A stretch of 40,771 nt of DNA, taken from contig CALESG010000010.1 of NCBI GenBank assembly GCA_937907215.1, positions 1-40,771 of the forward strand, given 5' to 3'. Each line of letters begins with the position of its first letter. Positions within the stretch are counted from its first letter, which is position 1. The notes beneath the pieces are model-generated. The model saw only the letters and a list, made by a program, of their open reading frames with translations. It ran no database searches and had not been told where the DNA came from. This document shows, in pieces, positions 1 through 8,296 of the stretch. The position numbers were made by a program, and so were the translations under genes. Source of the DNA: an uncultured Ruminococcus sp. (GTDB lineage: Bacteria; Bacillota; Clostridia; Oscillospirales; Ruminococcaceae).

Positions 1-52
1 CTGTGACCCTCTGCTTGTAAGGCAGATGCTCTCCCAGCTGAGCTAAACTCCC
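1..52 (-). tRNA. tRNA-Val (anticodon TAC), 3' end cut by window edge
   Basis: Read on the minus strand from base 52, the sequence gives a 7-base acceptor strand (GGGAGTT), T8-A9, a D arm (GCTC/GAGC) and an anticodon stem TCTGC/GCAGA around the loop CTTACAA. The anticodon is TAC, for valine. The variable loop and the start of the T arm follow, and the rest lies before base 1. A consensus-like promoter sits just upstream. Confidence 0.93.
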
Positions 53-104
53 ATTTAAGCCGCATTTTCGAGGTTTTTATTACCTGTTCCCTTGCGACTT
101 ATTT

Positions 105-133
105 ATTTTACCACATTACGCCCAAGTTGTCAA
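105..133 (-). promoter_or_regulatory. Sigma-A promoter of tRNA-Val
   Basis: On the minus strand a TTGACA box (128-133) is followed by a 17-base spacer and TAAAAT (105-110). This puts the transcript start about 45 bases before the tRNA. It lies between recG and the tRNA, so the tRNA need not depend on readthrough. Confidence 0.75.
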
Positions 134-183
134 GCACTTTTTTCAAAAAAAATTGGATTTGTAAGATAAATATATAATTTTCC

Positions 184-217
184 AAAAAACATATATGCTA
201 TATATTCAAGATATATG
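184..217 (-). terminator. AT-rich terminator after recG
   Basis: On the minus strand CATATAT and ATATATG (190-217) can pair around a 14-base AT-rich loop and are followed directly by TTTTTT. The stem is weak, so termination may be partial. Confidence 0.5.
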
Positions 218-226
218 ATACAATTA

Positions 227-2269
227 TCAATTCATGCCATTTTCAGCTGTAAGAGCAAAAAGTCTTAGAACTTCAAGACGCAAAGCTCTATATTCCGGAA
301 GATCAAGCTCAGGGTCTTTTTCAAGTATTTCTCTTGTGAGATTTTTTGTTTCTTCAAAGAGAAGCATATCCTTTGTAAGATCCGCTATTTTAAGCGGCGG
401 CAGACCATGCTGACGCTGACCGAAAAAATCTCCCGGTCCACGCATTTTTAAATCCTCTTCTGCTATTTTAAATCCATCTGTAGTACTGCTCATAAGACGC
501 AGACGCTGTCGTGACTCATCTGTCACATGATCGGTCATAAGTATGCAATAGCTCTGATGCTCTCCTCGTCCAACACGTCCTCTAAGCTGGTGCAGCTGTG
601 AAAGTCCAAATCTATCCGAATTTTCTATAAGCATGACAGTAGCATTAGGCACGTCTATACCTACCTCTACAACTGTAGTACACACCAGCAGATCGATTTC
701 ATGTTTCTGAAACGATTCCATAACCGCATCTTTTTCCTTTGAAGAGAGTTTTCCATGAAGAAGACCTACTCTATATCCAGAAAAAGCATTTTGTGCAATA
801 TCCTCTGCATATGCAGCTGCTGCTTGAAGTTCTCCTGAATTTTCTTCTATCATAGGACATACTATATAACCTTGTCTGCCTGCACTTAGCTGCTGTTTTA
901 TAAAATTATACGAACGCTGACGCAGTTTTCCTGTTACAGCATAAGTTTCAATAGGCTTTCGCCCTCCCGGAAGTTCACGCAGCACAGATATATCAAGATC
1001 TCCGTAAATGATAAGTGCAAGCGTTCTTGGAATAGGTGTTGCAGACATAACAAGCTTATGCGGTGTTCCGCCCTTTTCAGCAAGCATTGAACGTTGAGTT
1101 ACACCAAAACGGTGCTGTTCGTCTGTTATAACAAATGCCAAATTCAAAAACTCCACATCTTTTTGAAAAATAGCATGAGTTCCTACAAGAAGTCCTGTTT
1201 CACCGCTTGCAGCAGAAGCAATAACGGATTTTCGCTCTTTTGATTTTACAGAACCGGTGAGCAGATCGACTTTTACGCCCAATGGCTCTAGAAATTTTGA
1301 AATAGTGTGATAATGCTGAACAGCAAGAATTTCAGTAGGTGCCATAAGTGCAGCCTGAAAACCATTTTTTATAGCAAAATAACAAGCTGCTGCTGCAACG
1401 ACAGTTTTTCCGCTTCCAACATCACCCTGTAAAAGACGATTCATAGGAACAGACTTGGCAAGGTCACAGCAAATATCATCTACTGCTTCACGCTGAGAAT
1501 TTGTCATTGCAAACGGCAGCATTTCAAAAAATTTAGATATATCCGTATCTTCACGCATTTTGTTTGCGTTGTCGCTTCGTGACCTCTTCTTATACATAGA
1601 AAGTCCAAGCTGCAATTCCAAAAGCTCATCAAATGCAAGTCTGCGTCTGGCAGCGGCAGCCTTTTCCATTGAAGAAGGAAAATGGATCTCCGGCAATGCA
1701 TCTTGCAGGGTCATAAGACTATGTTCTTTGAGAATGCTCTCCGGCATCCATTCAAACGGTTCTCTTTTAAATATATCAACAGCGGTCTGCATATCTGATG
1801 AGATACGACTAAGAGTAAGTCCTGTAGTCAAACGATAAACAGGTCGGATAAGATTTCTGCTGTCGGCAGGAATAATATGCGGTGAAAGTATTTCTTTTTT
1901 TATAATATTGCCGCTTATTTTTCCAGACATACAATATTCTCTGCCTATATTAAGAGTATCGAAAATATATCCTGTATTATAAAAAACTATCGTGATATTA
2001 TCAATGCCGTCTGTAGCAGCGGCTTTATATATAGAAAATCCTTTGCGTATATGCTGCGGTGAAAATTTAGAAACAATGGTAAGCTTCAAAACAGCAATTT
2101 CGCCAAAGGCAGCATCAGCTATAGTTATAGGTGTAGTATAGTCAAGATAGTGACGTGGAAGATGGTAAAGCAAATCATATGGTGTGCTTATCCTTAATTT
2201 CGCATATGCAAGACTTCGCTTTTCTCCTACACCTTTTAATTTTGATATAGATTTAAAAAGTTCATTCAA
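227..2269 (-). CDS. recG: ATP-dependent DNA helicase RecG
   Basis: RecG is a superfamily 2 helicase that remodels stalled replication forks and Holliday junctions. The protein begins with a RecG-type wedge/OB region (about residues 1-230). The helicase core follows, with Walker A GDVGSGKT near residue 285, the DEQH box near residue 385, motif III SATPIPRT, and the C-terminal motif QLRGRVGRG. I chose the TTG at 2269: an AAAGGAG site lies 7 bases before it and it gives 680 residues, the usual family length. The upstream ATG at 2347 would add 26 hydrophobic residues that run through the deoD terminator, which is unlikely. recG follows the flippase-deoD unit with a terminator between them. I saw no clear promoter of its own, so it may rely on readthrough or on a weak site. 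Identity is certain; the start is likely. Confidence 0.96.
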   Translation of the reverse strand: MNELFKSISKLKGVGEKRSLAYAKLRISTPYDLLYHLPRHYLDYTTPITIADAAFGEIAVLKLTIVSKFSPQHIRKGFSIYKAAATDGIDNITIVFYNTGYIFDTLNIGREYCMSGKISGNIIKKEILSPHIIPADSRNLIRPVYRLTTGLTLSRISSDMQTAVDIFKREPFEWMPESILKEHSLMTLQDALPEIHFPSSMEKAAAARRRLAFDELLELQLGLSMYKKRSRSDNANKMREDTDISKFFEMLPFAMTNSQREAVDDICCDLAKSVPMNRLLQGDVGSGKTVVAAAACYFAIKNGFQAALMAPTEILAVQHYHTISKFLEPLGVKVDLLTGSVKSKERKSVIASAASGETGLLVGTHAIFQKDVEFLNLAFVITDEQHRFGVTQRSMLAEKGGTPHKLVMSATPIPRTLALIIYGDLDISVLRELPGGRKPIETYAVTGKLRQRSYNFIKQQLSAGRQGYIVCPMIEENSGELQAAAAYAEDIAQNAFSGYRVGLLHGKLSSKEKDAVMESFQKHEIDLLVCTTVVEVGIDVPNATVMLIENSDRFGLSQLHQLRGRVGRGEHQSYCILMTDHVTDESRQRLRLMSSTTDGFKIAEEDLKMRGPGDFFGQRQHGLPPLKIADLTKDMLLFEETKNLTREILEKDPELDLPEYRALRLEVLRLFALTAENGMN

Positions 2270-2310
2270 AGCAATTCTCCTTTCAATGAATAAATTTATG
2301 AAAAATAAAG

Positions 2311-2338
2311 AAAAAGCCTGCATGAATAATATGCAGGC
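2311..2338 (-). terminator. Intrinsic terminator between deoD and recG
   Basis: GCCTGCAT and ATGCAGGC (2316-2338) form a perfect 8-base stem around a 7-base loop. On the minus strand it is followed by TTTTTC and a T-rich run. It would end flippase-deoD transcripts about 45 bases before the recG start. A weaker AGGGGA/TCCCCT pairing lies nearer deoD, at about 2367-2442. Confidence 0.75.
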
Positions 2339-2438
2339 GGAAAACAAATATACAAATAAAATTTAGGGGAATTGTGAGGATTACCTAATCCATGATTTAA
2401 TTATAATTGCTGCGGCTTAAAAAAGTCTTAAAGATCCC

Positions 2439-3158
2439 CTATTTATTTTCAAAAAAGCACGCTGTTTTAAGTGCGATTTCCATCATCTGCAAAAATGAAT
2501 TTTGTCTTTCTTCCGATGTTGTGGATTCTCCTCTAAGCGGGCAATCGGATACTGTTGTTATACAGAGTGCTTTTTTTCCTGCCTCTGCTGCATTCATATA
2601 AAGTGCAGCTGCTTCCATTTCAGTAGCAAGCACGCCCATTTTACCCCACATAGGAAGAGGACTTTCCTTGCTGTAATAAAATATATCTGATGACAAAACA
2701 TTGCCGACACGAACATTTACACCAAGCTCTCTGGCAGCGTTTACAGACGCTTCAAGCATCTCATAATCAGCGATCGGAGCAAATGTTCCATCTAAATCGT
2801 ACTGATTTGCATATGCAGAATTTGTGCAGGCTGCTTGTGCTATTACAACATCTCTAAGCTTTATATCATCGCTTACTCCACCTGATGTGCCTACTCTTAT
2901 TATTCTGTCTACATCATATTCATGAAAAAGTTCGTATGAATATATGCCTATAGACGGCATACCCATACCGCTGCCCTGAACTGAAACTCTAACGCCATTA
3001 TAAAAACCCGTGTAACCGTACATATTGCGTACTGTATTATAAAGCACTGCATCTTCAAGATATGTTTCAGCTATAAACTTTGCTCTAAGCGGATCGCCGG
3101 GCATTAAAACAGTCTTTGCAATATCTCCTTTATTTGCATTATTATGCGGTGTTGGCAT
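2439..3158 (-). CDS. deoD: Purine nucleoside phosphorylase, DeoD type
   Basis: DeoD cleaves purine (deoxy)ribonucleosides with phosphate to give the free base and (deoxy)ribose-1-phosphate in purine salvage. The 239-residue length is that of the hexameric bacterial DeoD family. Visible motifs are the N-terminal TPH, the phosphate loop MPGDPLRAKF, GSGMGMPS, VRVGTSGG, and the substrate segment ATEMEAAALY. Near residue 205 the catalytic-loop aspartate is present in TTVSDCPLRGE. The start ATG follows an AAGGAGG site. It begins 18 bases after the flippase gene and probably shares its transcript. The pairing of nucleoside salvage with a lipid-linked sugar flippase has no obvious functional logic. 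Confidence 0.96.
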   Translation of the reverse strand: MPTPHNNANKGDIAKTVLMPGDPLRAKFIAETYLEDAVLYNTVRNMYGYTGFYNGVRVSVQGSGMGMPSIGIYSYELFHEYDVDRIIRVGTSGGVSDDIKLRDVVIAQAACTNSAYANQYDLDGTFAPIADYEMLEASVNAARELGVNVRVGNVLSSDIFYYSKESPLPMWGKMGVLATEMEAAALYMNAAEAGKKALCITTVSDCPLRGESTTSEERQNSFLQMMEIALKTACFFENK

Positions 3159-3176
3159 AAAACGACCTCCTTACTT

Positions 3177-4598
3177 TTATCTTGATTTAACTTGCTTTAG
3201 TGTATTTACAATTGCATTTCGGTTAAATATTACCATAAATATCAATCCCACAAACATAATAATCATTTGTCCAGGAACGTTATCATGAGTTACAATATAT
3301 CCGAGTGCGAACATCGCAACAAGATTGACAAAAAACTTCTTCTGATCAATTGGAAAAGGAACATATCTTCTTGCATCTCTTTGGCGAATTATATAGCTTG
3401 CAAAATATCCTGCAAATGTAGCAATAGCAGCACCGTTTATTCCAAAGAGCCATACAAGCAGTGCATTGAGAATAATATTTGTAACAGCTGCAACTAAACT
3501 TGTCCAAAGCGAGTGTGATGTGTGTTTTGTTGCTGCATATACGCTGCTGAAAAATTGATTAAGACACATAGTTATTACAGCAACGATAAGCACGGGCGTA
3601 TACAAATATGCTGTACCATATTCAGGGAATTGACTTGTATCAATAAGTATCGCAGACAGCGGCTTTACAAATACTATCATAGCCGTTCCCGCAATAAACA
3701 GAAACGATGTATATGCATCAAACACTCTTTCATAAAAACGGCTTCTGTCTTCTGAATCATTCTCCAGAATAGCAGACATATTCCATGCCTGAAAGAATAT
3801 TGTTGAAAACATTGAAACAAGGTTTGGTATCTTATTGGCTATTCCATAAATACCGGCAGCCGCATCGCCAACAAGACCTTCCGGTCCGGGCATATATCTT
3901 ATAAATATACGATCGGAAAAACCTGTTACCGTCCAAAGAAGAGTTGACGGGATAAGCGGCAATGAAAAAGCAAGCATTGCTTTACTAAGTCTGCTGTCAA
4001 TTGCCTTTGGGTCAAAGTATTTTCTAAGTCCGGCTGCAAACCATAAAAATACTGCCGAAAGAAAATCAGAACATATAACCGACAGCATAAAGCCTGTTAC
4101 TCCAAGCTGAAGTACTGCTATAAAAATCACATTAAATATAAACAGTGAAAGCGTTGCTAAAATTCCATCAAGTGCAAACAGCTTTACAAGACCTCTTGCA
4201 CGTACAAACTGTGAGTTTATCGACCTAAGCGATGACGTACATACATAAACCATAAGAAGCCACGTATACCCATCTACAAACGGCATGACCGACAGCATAG
4301 GCGATATTGACAACATCATCAAAGAACCTATAGCTGTAATAGCAAGGGAATTTGTATATACTTTTGATTTACTGTATTTCCTGTCAAGTCCAAATCGTAT
4401 TATCGATTCTGTAATGGCAAATGTTACAAGAGGGATCAAAAAATTTGCTGTAACTTCCAGAAGTTCTTTGGTACTGTTATCAGCAGGATTTATATTTGCC
4501 GTATAAAGTTTTGTAAGAAACAACAGCAAAATCTTTGAGCCAAAAGAACCAATTGCAAATATTATTGTATTTGACGCAAGTTGTTTATATTTGTTCAT
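3177..4598 (-). CDS. Polysaccharide (Wzx-type) flippase, MOP superfamily
   Basis: This 473-residue integral membrane protein has about 14 hydrophobic segments and begins with the NTIIFAIGSFGSKILLLFL-type first helix typical of the polysaccharide transport (PST) branch of the MOP/MATE superfamily. Such proteins flip undecaprenyl-linked oligosaccharides across the membrane. The substrate cannot be read from sequence. The polysaccharide cluster at 23-30 kb contains no flippase, so this gene may serve it, though it is 18 kb away and on the other strand. MurJ-like lipid II flipping is a less likely alternative, since MurJ proteins are usually nearer 500 residues. The start ATG follows AAAGGAAG. 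Confidence 0.85.
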   Translation of the reverse strand: MNKYKQLASNTIIFAIGSFGSKILLLFLTKLYTANINPADNSTKELLEVTANFLIPLVTFAITESIIRFGLDRKYSKSKVYTNSLAITAIGSLMMLSISPMLSVMPFVDGYTWLLMVYVCTSSLRSINSQFVRARGLVKLFALDGILATLSLFIFNVIFIAVLQLGVTGFMLSVICSDFLSAVFLWFAAGLRKYFDPKAIDSRLSKAMLAFSLPLIPSTLLWTVTGFSDRIFIRYMPGPEGLVGDAAAGIYGIANKIPNLVSMFSTIFFQAWNMSAILENDSEDRSRFYERVFDAYTSFLFIAGTAMIVFVKPLSAILIDTSQFPEYGTAYLYTPVLIVAVITMCLNQFFSSVYAATKHTSHSLWTSLVAAVTNIILNALLVWLFGINGAAIATFAGYFASYIIRQRDARRYVPFPIDQKKFFVNLVAMFALGYIVTHDNVPGQMIIMFVGLIFMVIFNRNAIVNTLKQVKSR

Positions 4599-4684
4599 AT
4601 AAAACTTCCTTTATTTTATTATTAAGCTTGTTTATTCACCGCAAAAGCCATTATAGCTTATTGTGGCAAAATACCATAATCTAT

Positions 4685-4692
4685 ATTATACC
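4685..4692 (-). promoter_or_regulatory. Extended -10 promoter for the flippase-deoD unit
   Basis: On the minus strand the sequence TGGTATAAT (the -10 box occupies 4685-4690) is an extended -10 element about 85 bases before the flippase start. No good -35 box is seen. Confidence 0.55.
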
Positions 4693-4913
4693 ATGCTTTA
4701 AAGAAAAATAAAATCTTTTTTTGAGAAGATTTCCATGTTTTACATATATTTTTGTGTTTTTAGCAAATATAGATAAATTTACAGCTGTTTTTTATGCAAT
4801 TATACATAAATGAAAAAATGTAAAAAAATGCAACATTATGGCATCTTGAATTGTATAATAAGTGAAGGGATTTTTTAGGAGTTATATTCTCCTGCATTTC
4901 ATTTAAGATTTAT

Positions 4914-5064
4914 TAAGCTTCTCTATTTTCATGCACATTTGGCTAAAGCAGCACAGAAAGGACGGTCTGTGAAAACAGAACGGTGTTTTGCAAGCAAAAA
5001 GCTCTAAAGATATAAGTATTATTTATCAGAGCCGTAAAACGAATGTGTATGAAGATAGAGCTTA
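4914..5064 (+). ncRNA. Candidate structured RNA or inverted-repeat element
   Basis: The arms 4914-4939 and 5042-5064 pair over about 22 base pairs, with two G-U-type pairs and one 3-base bulge. Inside lie two further stem-loops. The first is GCAGCAC with GTGTTTTGC, capped by TCTGT-GAAA-ACAGA (4966-4979), a GNRA tetraloop. The second is GCTCT..GATA with TATCAGAGC (5001-5032). Together they make a three-way junction. It matches no riboswitch consensus I know. The long near-perfect closing stem could equally be the terminal inverted repeat of a small transposable element. Strand and transcription are unproven. Confidence 0.4.
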
Positions 5065-5091
5065 GTAAAAAAGATATCAGTACCATAAAAT

Positions 5092-5186
5092 TCTGACAAA
5101 TTCAATAATCCGGCTTCAATAGTCCGGCTTGTAGAAATGAACACAAGCTCTGAAATGCTTATATTTACAATTTGTTCAGACAATCG
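5092..5186. repeat. Inverted-repeat block with 14-base tandem repeat and family-B-like end
   Basis: TCTGACAAATT at 5092 pairs with AATTTGTTCAGA near 5175-5186, apart from one bulged base. Within it CAATAATCCGGCTT and CAATAGTCCGGCTT are adjacent near-identical repeats, and GCTTGT pairs with ACAAGC (5128-5149). ATGAACACAAGCTCTGA (5137-5153) resembles the sequence at 21236-21252, linking it to repeat family B. Confidence 0.4.
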
Positions 5187-5315
5187 CCAATAAAATATTA
5201 TAAACTACAAGTGGACGTGATGTTGAATAAAGTTTGCAGTTGCTGTTTAATTGCAATATCACATAAATAAACCACAATAGTTTATTTTAAATTTTGCAGG
5301 CGAGGAGGTGCCTAT

Positions 5316-5813
5316 GTGCTGCATAAGGACGAGTCTAATAATGACTTTCAAGAAATATATCGACAGCATATAGACGCTGTATACCGAGTATGCTATGGAT
5401 TTATGAAAAATAGTGCAGACGCTGAAGACGCTGCTCAGGAAACTTTTTTAAAGCTTCTTCAGACAGGCAGTGACAAATGCTTTGAAAGCACTTCTCATGA
5501 ACGTGCATGGCTAATAGTCACTGCCTCAAATATTTGCAAAAACAATCTCAAAAGCTGGCGCAAACAAAAACGAGAAGATGTGGAAAACACTGATGAGATG
5601 ATTTCTTCATATGATAAAGATAAAAATGAAATAAACCCTGTTCTAGAAGCTGTACTTTCACTGCCGGAAAAGTATAAAACTGTAATTTATCTTTATTATT
5701 ACGAAGAATATTCATGCAGCGAAATTGCAGCTGCTATGGGCAAAAAGGGATCCACTGTAAGATCCATATTAAAACGTGGAAGAGGATTGCTTGAAAAAAA
5801 ATTAAAAGGATGA
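5316..5813 (+). CDS. ECF-type RNA polymerase sigma factor
   Basis: This 165-residue group 4 sigma-70 factor carries region 2 (FQEIYRQHIDAVYRVCYGFM and DAEDAAQETFLKLLQ, residues about 8-50) and region 4 with its helix-turn-helix (LPEKYKTVIYLYYYEEYSCSEIAAAM.., residues about 110-162). Regions 1 and 3 are absent, as is usual for ECF factors. The GTG at 5316 is used: GAGGAGGTG lies 6 bases upstream. An ATG at 5314 overlaps it in another frame and opens only a short dead-end frame. The gene overlaps the next one by 4 bases (ATGA), the standard arrangement for a sigma factor with its own anti-sigma factor. The stimulus is unknown. Confidence 0.93.
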   Translation: MLHKDESNNDFQEIYRQHIDAVYRVCYGFMKNSADAEDAAQETFLKLLQTGSDKCFESTSHERAWLIVTASNICKNNLKSWRKQKREDVENTDEMISSYDKDKNEINPVLEAVLSLPEKYKTVIYLYYYEEYSCSEIAAAMGKKGSTVRSILKRGRGLLEKKLKG

Positions 5814-6673
5814 CGCAGATGAAAGACAATGAGATAAAAAAGGCATTTGAAAGCCTTACTCCAAGCGATGAAGCTCGGAAGCGTATGTTTAATGCTATAA
5901 TCAATAAAAATTCAGCTGCTGATGCCACTGCTATGAATGCTGTTAAAAAGCATTCATATAAATCACCTTGGTATGTAAGATTCAAACCGCAGATCGGTAT
6001 ATGCAGTACGGCAGCTATATGTATAGCTGCATTTGCATTAACAATAACAAATCCGGAAATCAAAAATATAGAACAAAATAATATTCAAATGGAGTATGTT
6101 GACTTTTCGGAAAACAACGAATCAATATATAAAAATACAACAACTGCACAAAGTGAAAATAATTTTGGACAAATTGAAAATAATGAAAAATCTATTTTAA
6201 ATTCAAAAAATCCAAAATTAAAAAACAGCAGTGATAATAATAAGACAACTACTGCATATAAAAGTCCAAAAGATGATACTGTATTTACAGGCTTGTCTGA
6301 ATATATAACAAAAGCAACAAGCATCGTATCTAAACCGATAGAAACAACGGTTTCATCATCAACTTTGACAACTGTTAAAACAACGGCTGTTAAAGAAACT
6401 GCTACCGTTATGAGTACCGTTAAAAATCCTATATATATGAATTTCCTGGATTTTAATTGCATAATATGGAACAATAATACTTATACCACAAATTATACAG
6501 AAATCGAATACAGCGATATAGCTGATTCACTAGGCTCAAGCACAGCTTTAAACAATAATGACCAGTCGTATTCTATTGTACTGTATAAAATAAAAAATAT
6601 GCCTATAGAACAAGGCTTTGCAGTACAATATGCAGGAAAATCAAATTACTACGTTTTTTATAATATGGAGTAA
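5810..6673 (+). CDS. Membrane anti-sigma factor with Ser/Thr/Asn-rich outer domain
   Basis: The 287-residue protein has a short cytoplasmic part (residues 1-60, including EIKKAFESLTPSDEARKRMF), one membrane segment (about 62-80, rich in Ala, Ile and Cys) and an outer portion of about 200 residues. The outer portion begins with a low-complexity Thr/Ser/Asn/Lys stretch (about 95-205). Position and topology identify it as the likely inhibitor of the sigma factor it overlaps. The N-terminal region lacks the HxxxCxxC zinc motif of classic ZAS anti-sigma factors. The outer C-terminal region may sense an envelope signal. The Thr-rich part resembles linkers of secreted Ruminococcus proteins. Assignment rests on context. 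Confidence 0.72.
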   Translation: MTQMKDNEIKKAFESLTPSDEARKRMFNAIINKNSAADATAMNAVKKHSYKSPWYVRFKPQIGICSTAAICIAAFALTITNPEIKNIEQNNIQMEYVDFSENNESIYKNTTTAQSENNFGQIENNEKSILNSKNPKLKNSSDNNKTTTAYKSPKDDTVFTGLSEYITKATSIVSKPIETTVSSSTLTTVKTTAVKETATVMSTVKNPIYMNFLDFNCIIWNNNTYTTNYTEIEYSDIADSLGSSTALNNNDQSYSIVLYKIKNMPIEQGFAVQYAGKSNYYVFYNME

Positions 6674-6718
6674 TATATAATATTTTTTAACTTTTGAATA
6701 TGGGAATTATATATAAAA

Positions 6719-6765
6719 ACAGACTGCTGTAGCATTTATTTACAGCAGTCTGTTTTCTTTTTTAT
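6719..6765. terminator. Bidirectional terminator between anti-sigma gene and murA
   Basis: CAGACTGCTGT and ACAGCAGTCTG form an 11-base stem around a 10-base loop. On the plus strand it is followed by TTTTCTTTTTT, and on the minus side it is preceded by an A-rich run. It serves convergent transcripts from both sides. Confidence 0.88.
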
Positions 6766-6784
6766 TTTATTCTATTTTTGTTTC

Positions 6785-8074
6785 TTAACCAGATACGGCT
6801 TCACGCATTGTGACCATAGGTGTAGTCACCTTTTCAATATCCGCACCAACTTTACGCAGCTTTTCTACAAGTCCGCCATATCCTCTTTCAATATGATATA
6901 TATCTTCTATTTCTGTTATGCCCTTTGCAGCAAGCCCAGCTATTATAAGTGCAGCTCCAGCTCTTAGATCGCAGGCTTTTACCGGTGCGCCGGTAAGCTT
7001 TCCAGTACCTTCAATTACTGCAACTTTACCATCAACAGAAATATCAGCACCCATTCTTCTAAGCTCGTCAACATAGCGGAATCTTTGCTCCCATACGCCT
7101 TCTGTAACTATACTTGTACCCTCTGCCAATGTAAGCAGTGTTGCCATCTGAGGCTGCATATCTGTAGGGAATCCCGGATGCGGCATTGTTTTGATGTTTG
7201 TGCGTACAAGCGGACCATCTACCCAAACTCTAACGCTGTCATCAAATTCATCTACATTTACACCGATTTTACGCAGTTTTGATGTTATAGGCTCAAGATG
7301 TTTAGGAATGATATTTGTTATAGTAACATCACCGCCTGTAGCAGCTGCTGCTACCATATATGTGCCGGCTTCTATCTGATCAGGAACAACAGAATAGGTA
7401 GTACCGTGAAGATACTTTACTCCTCTTATTTTTATAACATCTGTACCTGCACCCATTATATCAGCACCCATAGAATTGAGGAAGTTTGCAAGGTCTACAA
7501 TGTGAGGTTCTTTTGCTGCATTTTCAATAACTGTAAGTCCCTCTGCACGTACTGCTGCCAATATAGCATTCATAGTTGCTCCGACAGATACAACATCTAA
7601 GTAAATCTGAGCGCCTTTCAGCTCATCAGCATATAAATCAACCATTCCATATTCTATATTGCACTTTGCTCCCAGTGCTGCAAACGCCTTTAAATGCTGA
7701 TCGATCGGTCTGTCACCAAGAGGACAGCCGCCAGGCATCGACACTCTAGCCTTTGAAAATCTTCCCAGAAGAGCTCCGAGAAAATAATAAGAGGCTCTCA
7801 TTCTTCTTGCGCTCTCGTATGGAACGCAAAAATTCTTGACATTTTCCGCAGAAATACGAACTGTTGTTTTGTCAATATATTCTACCTTAGCACCCATTTC
7901 ATACATTATGCGTAAGCTCATGGATACATCGCTTATATTAGGTACATTTTCAAGAACACATGGCTCATCACAAAGCAGAACAGCCGGTATAAGTGCCACT
8001 GCTGCATTTTTCGCACCACTGACCTCTATTTCACCGGACAAACGCCGTCCGCCACGAATTACATATTTTTCCAA
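6785..8074 (-). CDS. murA: UDP-N-acetylglucosamine 1-carboxyvinyltransferase
   Basis: MurA transfers enolpyruvate from PEP to UDP-GlcNAc, the first committed step of peptidoglycan synthesis, in the cytoplasm. At 429 residues it is full length. The catalytic pair Lys22-Asn23 (GAKNAA) and the PEP-loop cysteine (Cys117 in GGCPLGDRPID) are present; this cysteine is the one alkylated by fosfomycin in the family. The start is TTG at 8074, since AAGGAGAG lies 6 bases upstream and the second codon gives MEKYVIRGG. The gene is single, with its own promoter at 8498-8526, and has an unusually long leader (about 415 bases) that includes a full copy of repeat A. Confidence 0.97.
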   Translation of the reverse strand: MEKYVIRGGRRLSGEIEVSGAKNAAVALIPAVLLCDEPCVLENVPNISDVSMSLRIMYEMGAKVEYIDKTTVRISAENVKNFCVPYESARRMRASYYFLGALLGRFSKARVSMPGGCPLGDRPIDQHLKAFAALGAKCNIEYGMVDLYADELKGAQIYLDVVSVGATMNAILAAVRAEGLTVIENAAKEPHIVDLANFLNSMGADIMGAGTDVIKIRGVKYLHGTTYSVVPDQIEAGTYMVAAAATGGDVTITNIIPKHLEPITSKLRKIGVNVDEFDDSVRVWVDGPLVRTNIKTMPHPGFPTDMQPQMATLLTLAEGTSIVTEGVWEQRFRYVDELRRMGADISVDGKVAVIEGTGKLTGAPVKACDLRAGAALIIAGLAAKGITEIEDIYHIERGYGGLVEKLRKVGADIEKVTTPMVTMREAVSG

Positions 8075-8096
8075 CGTTTTCTCTCCTTAAATACAA

Positions 8097-8135
8097 ACAG
8101 ACATTCTCTGTATATCTAAAATATAATATGTCTGT
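8097..8135 (-). other. Inverted repeat in the murA leader
   Basis: ACAGACAT (8097-8104) and ATGTCTGT (8128-8135) form a perfect 8-base stem with an AT-rich loop, a short way upstream of the murA ribosome site. There is no T run, so it is not a terminator. Its function is unknown. Confidence 0.4.
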
Positions 8136-8296
8136 ACTTTCATAAGGTGCAGCAATATTTCTGCATCTTAGCTTCCTGCCCTTTCATTTTGCAGCGTCAG
8201 ACTCTTAATCGTCAACTCTGCCACATTCTCTAAAGCACTGCCTTACACTTTAGTGTTTGCAGCAATGATAATTTTTATAAAGCAAAAATCATTTTA

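Larger units (their letters stand above)
4599..5315. other. Gene-free region with repeats and predicted RNA folds
   Basis: These 717 bases between two divergent genes show no credible coding frame. They hold the flippase promoter, a TATAAT (4854-4859) on the plus strand without a clear -35, the three-way-junction segment 4914-5064, and a second inverted-repeat block 5092-5186. The last 130 bases before the sigma factor are AT-rich, and I see no convincing promoter there. Confidence 0.6.

Noticed and set aside
4866..4895. TTTTTTAGGAG..CTCCT as a terminator
   Set aside because: The T run lies before the stem on the plus strand and becomes an A run after the stem on the minus strand, so it fits neither direction.
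5314..5340. ATG at 5314 as an alternative start upstream of the sigma factor
   Set aside because: It opens a different frame that stops soon; the in-frame GTG at 5316 has the proper ribosome site and gives the sigma domains from the start.
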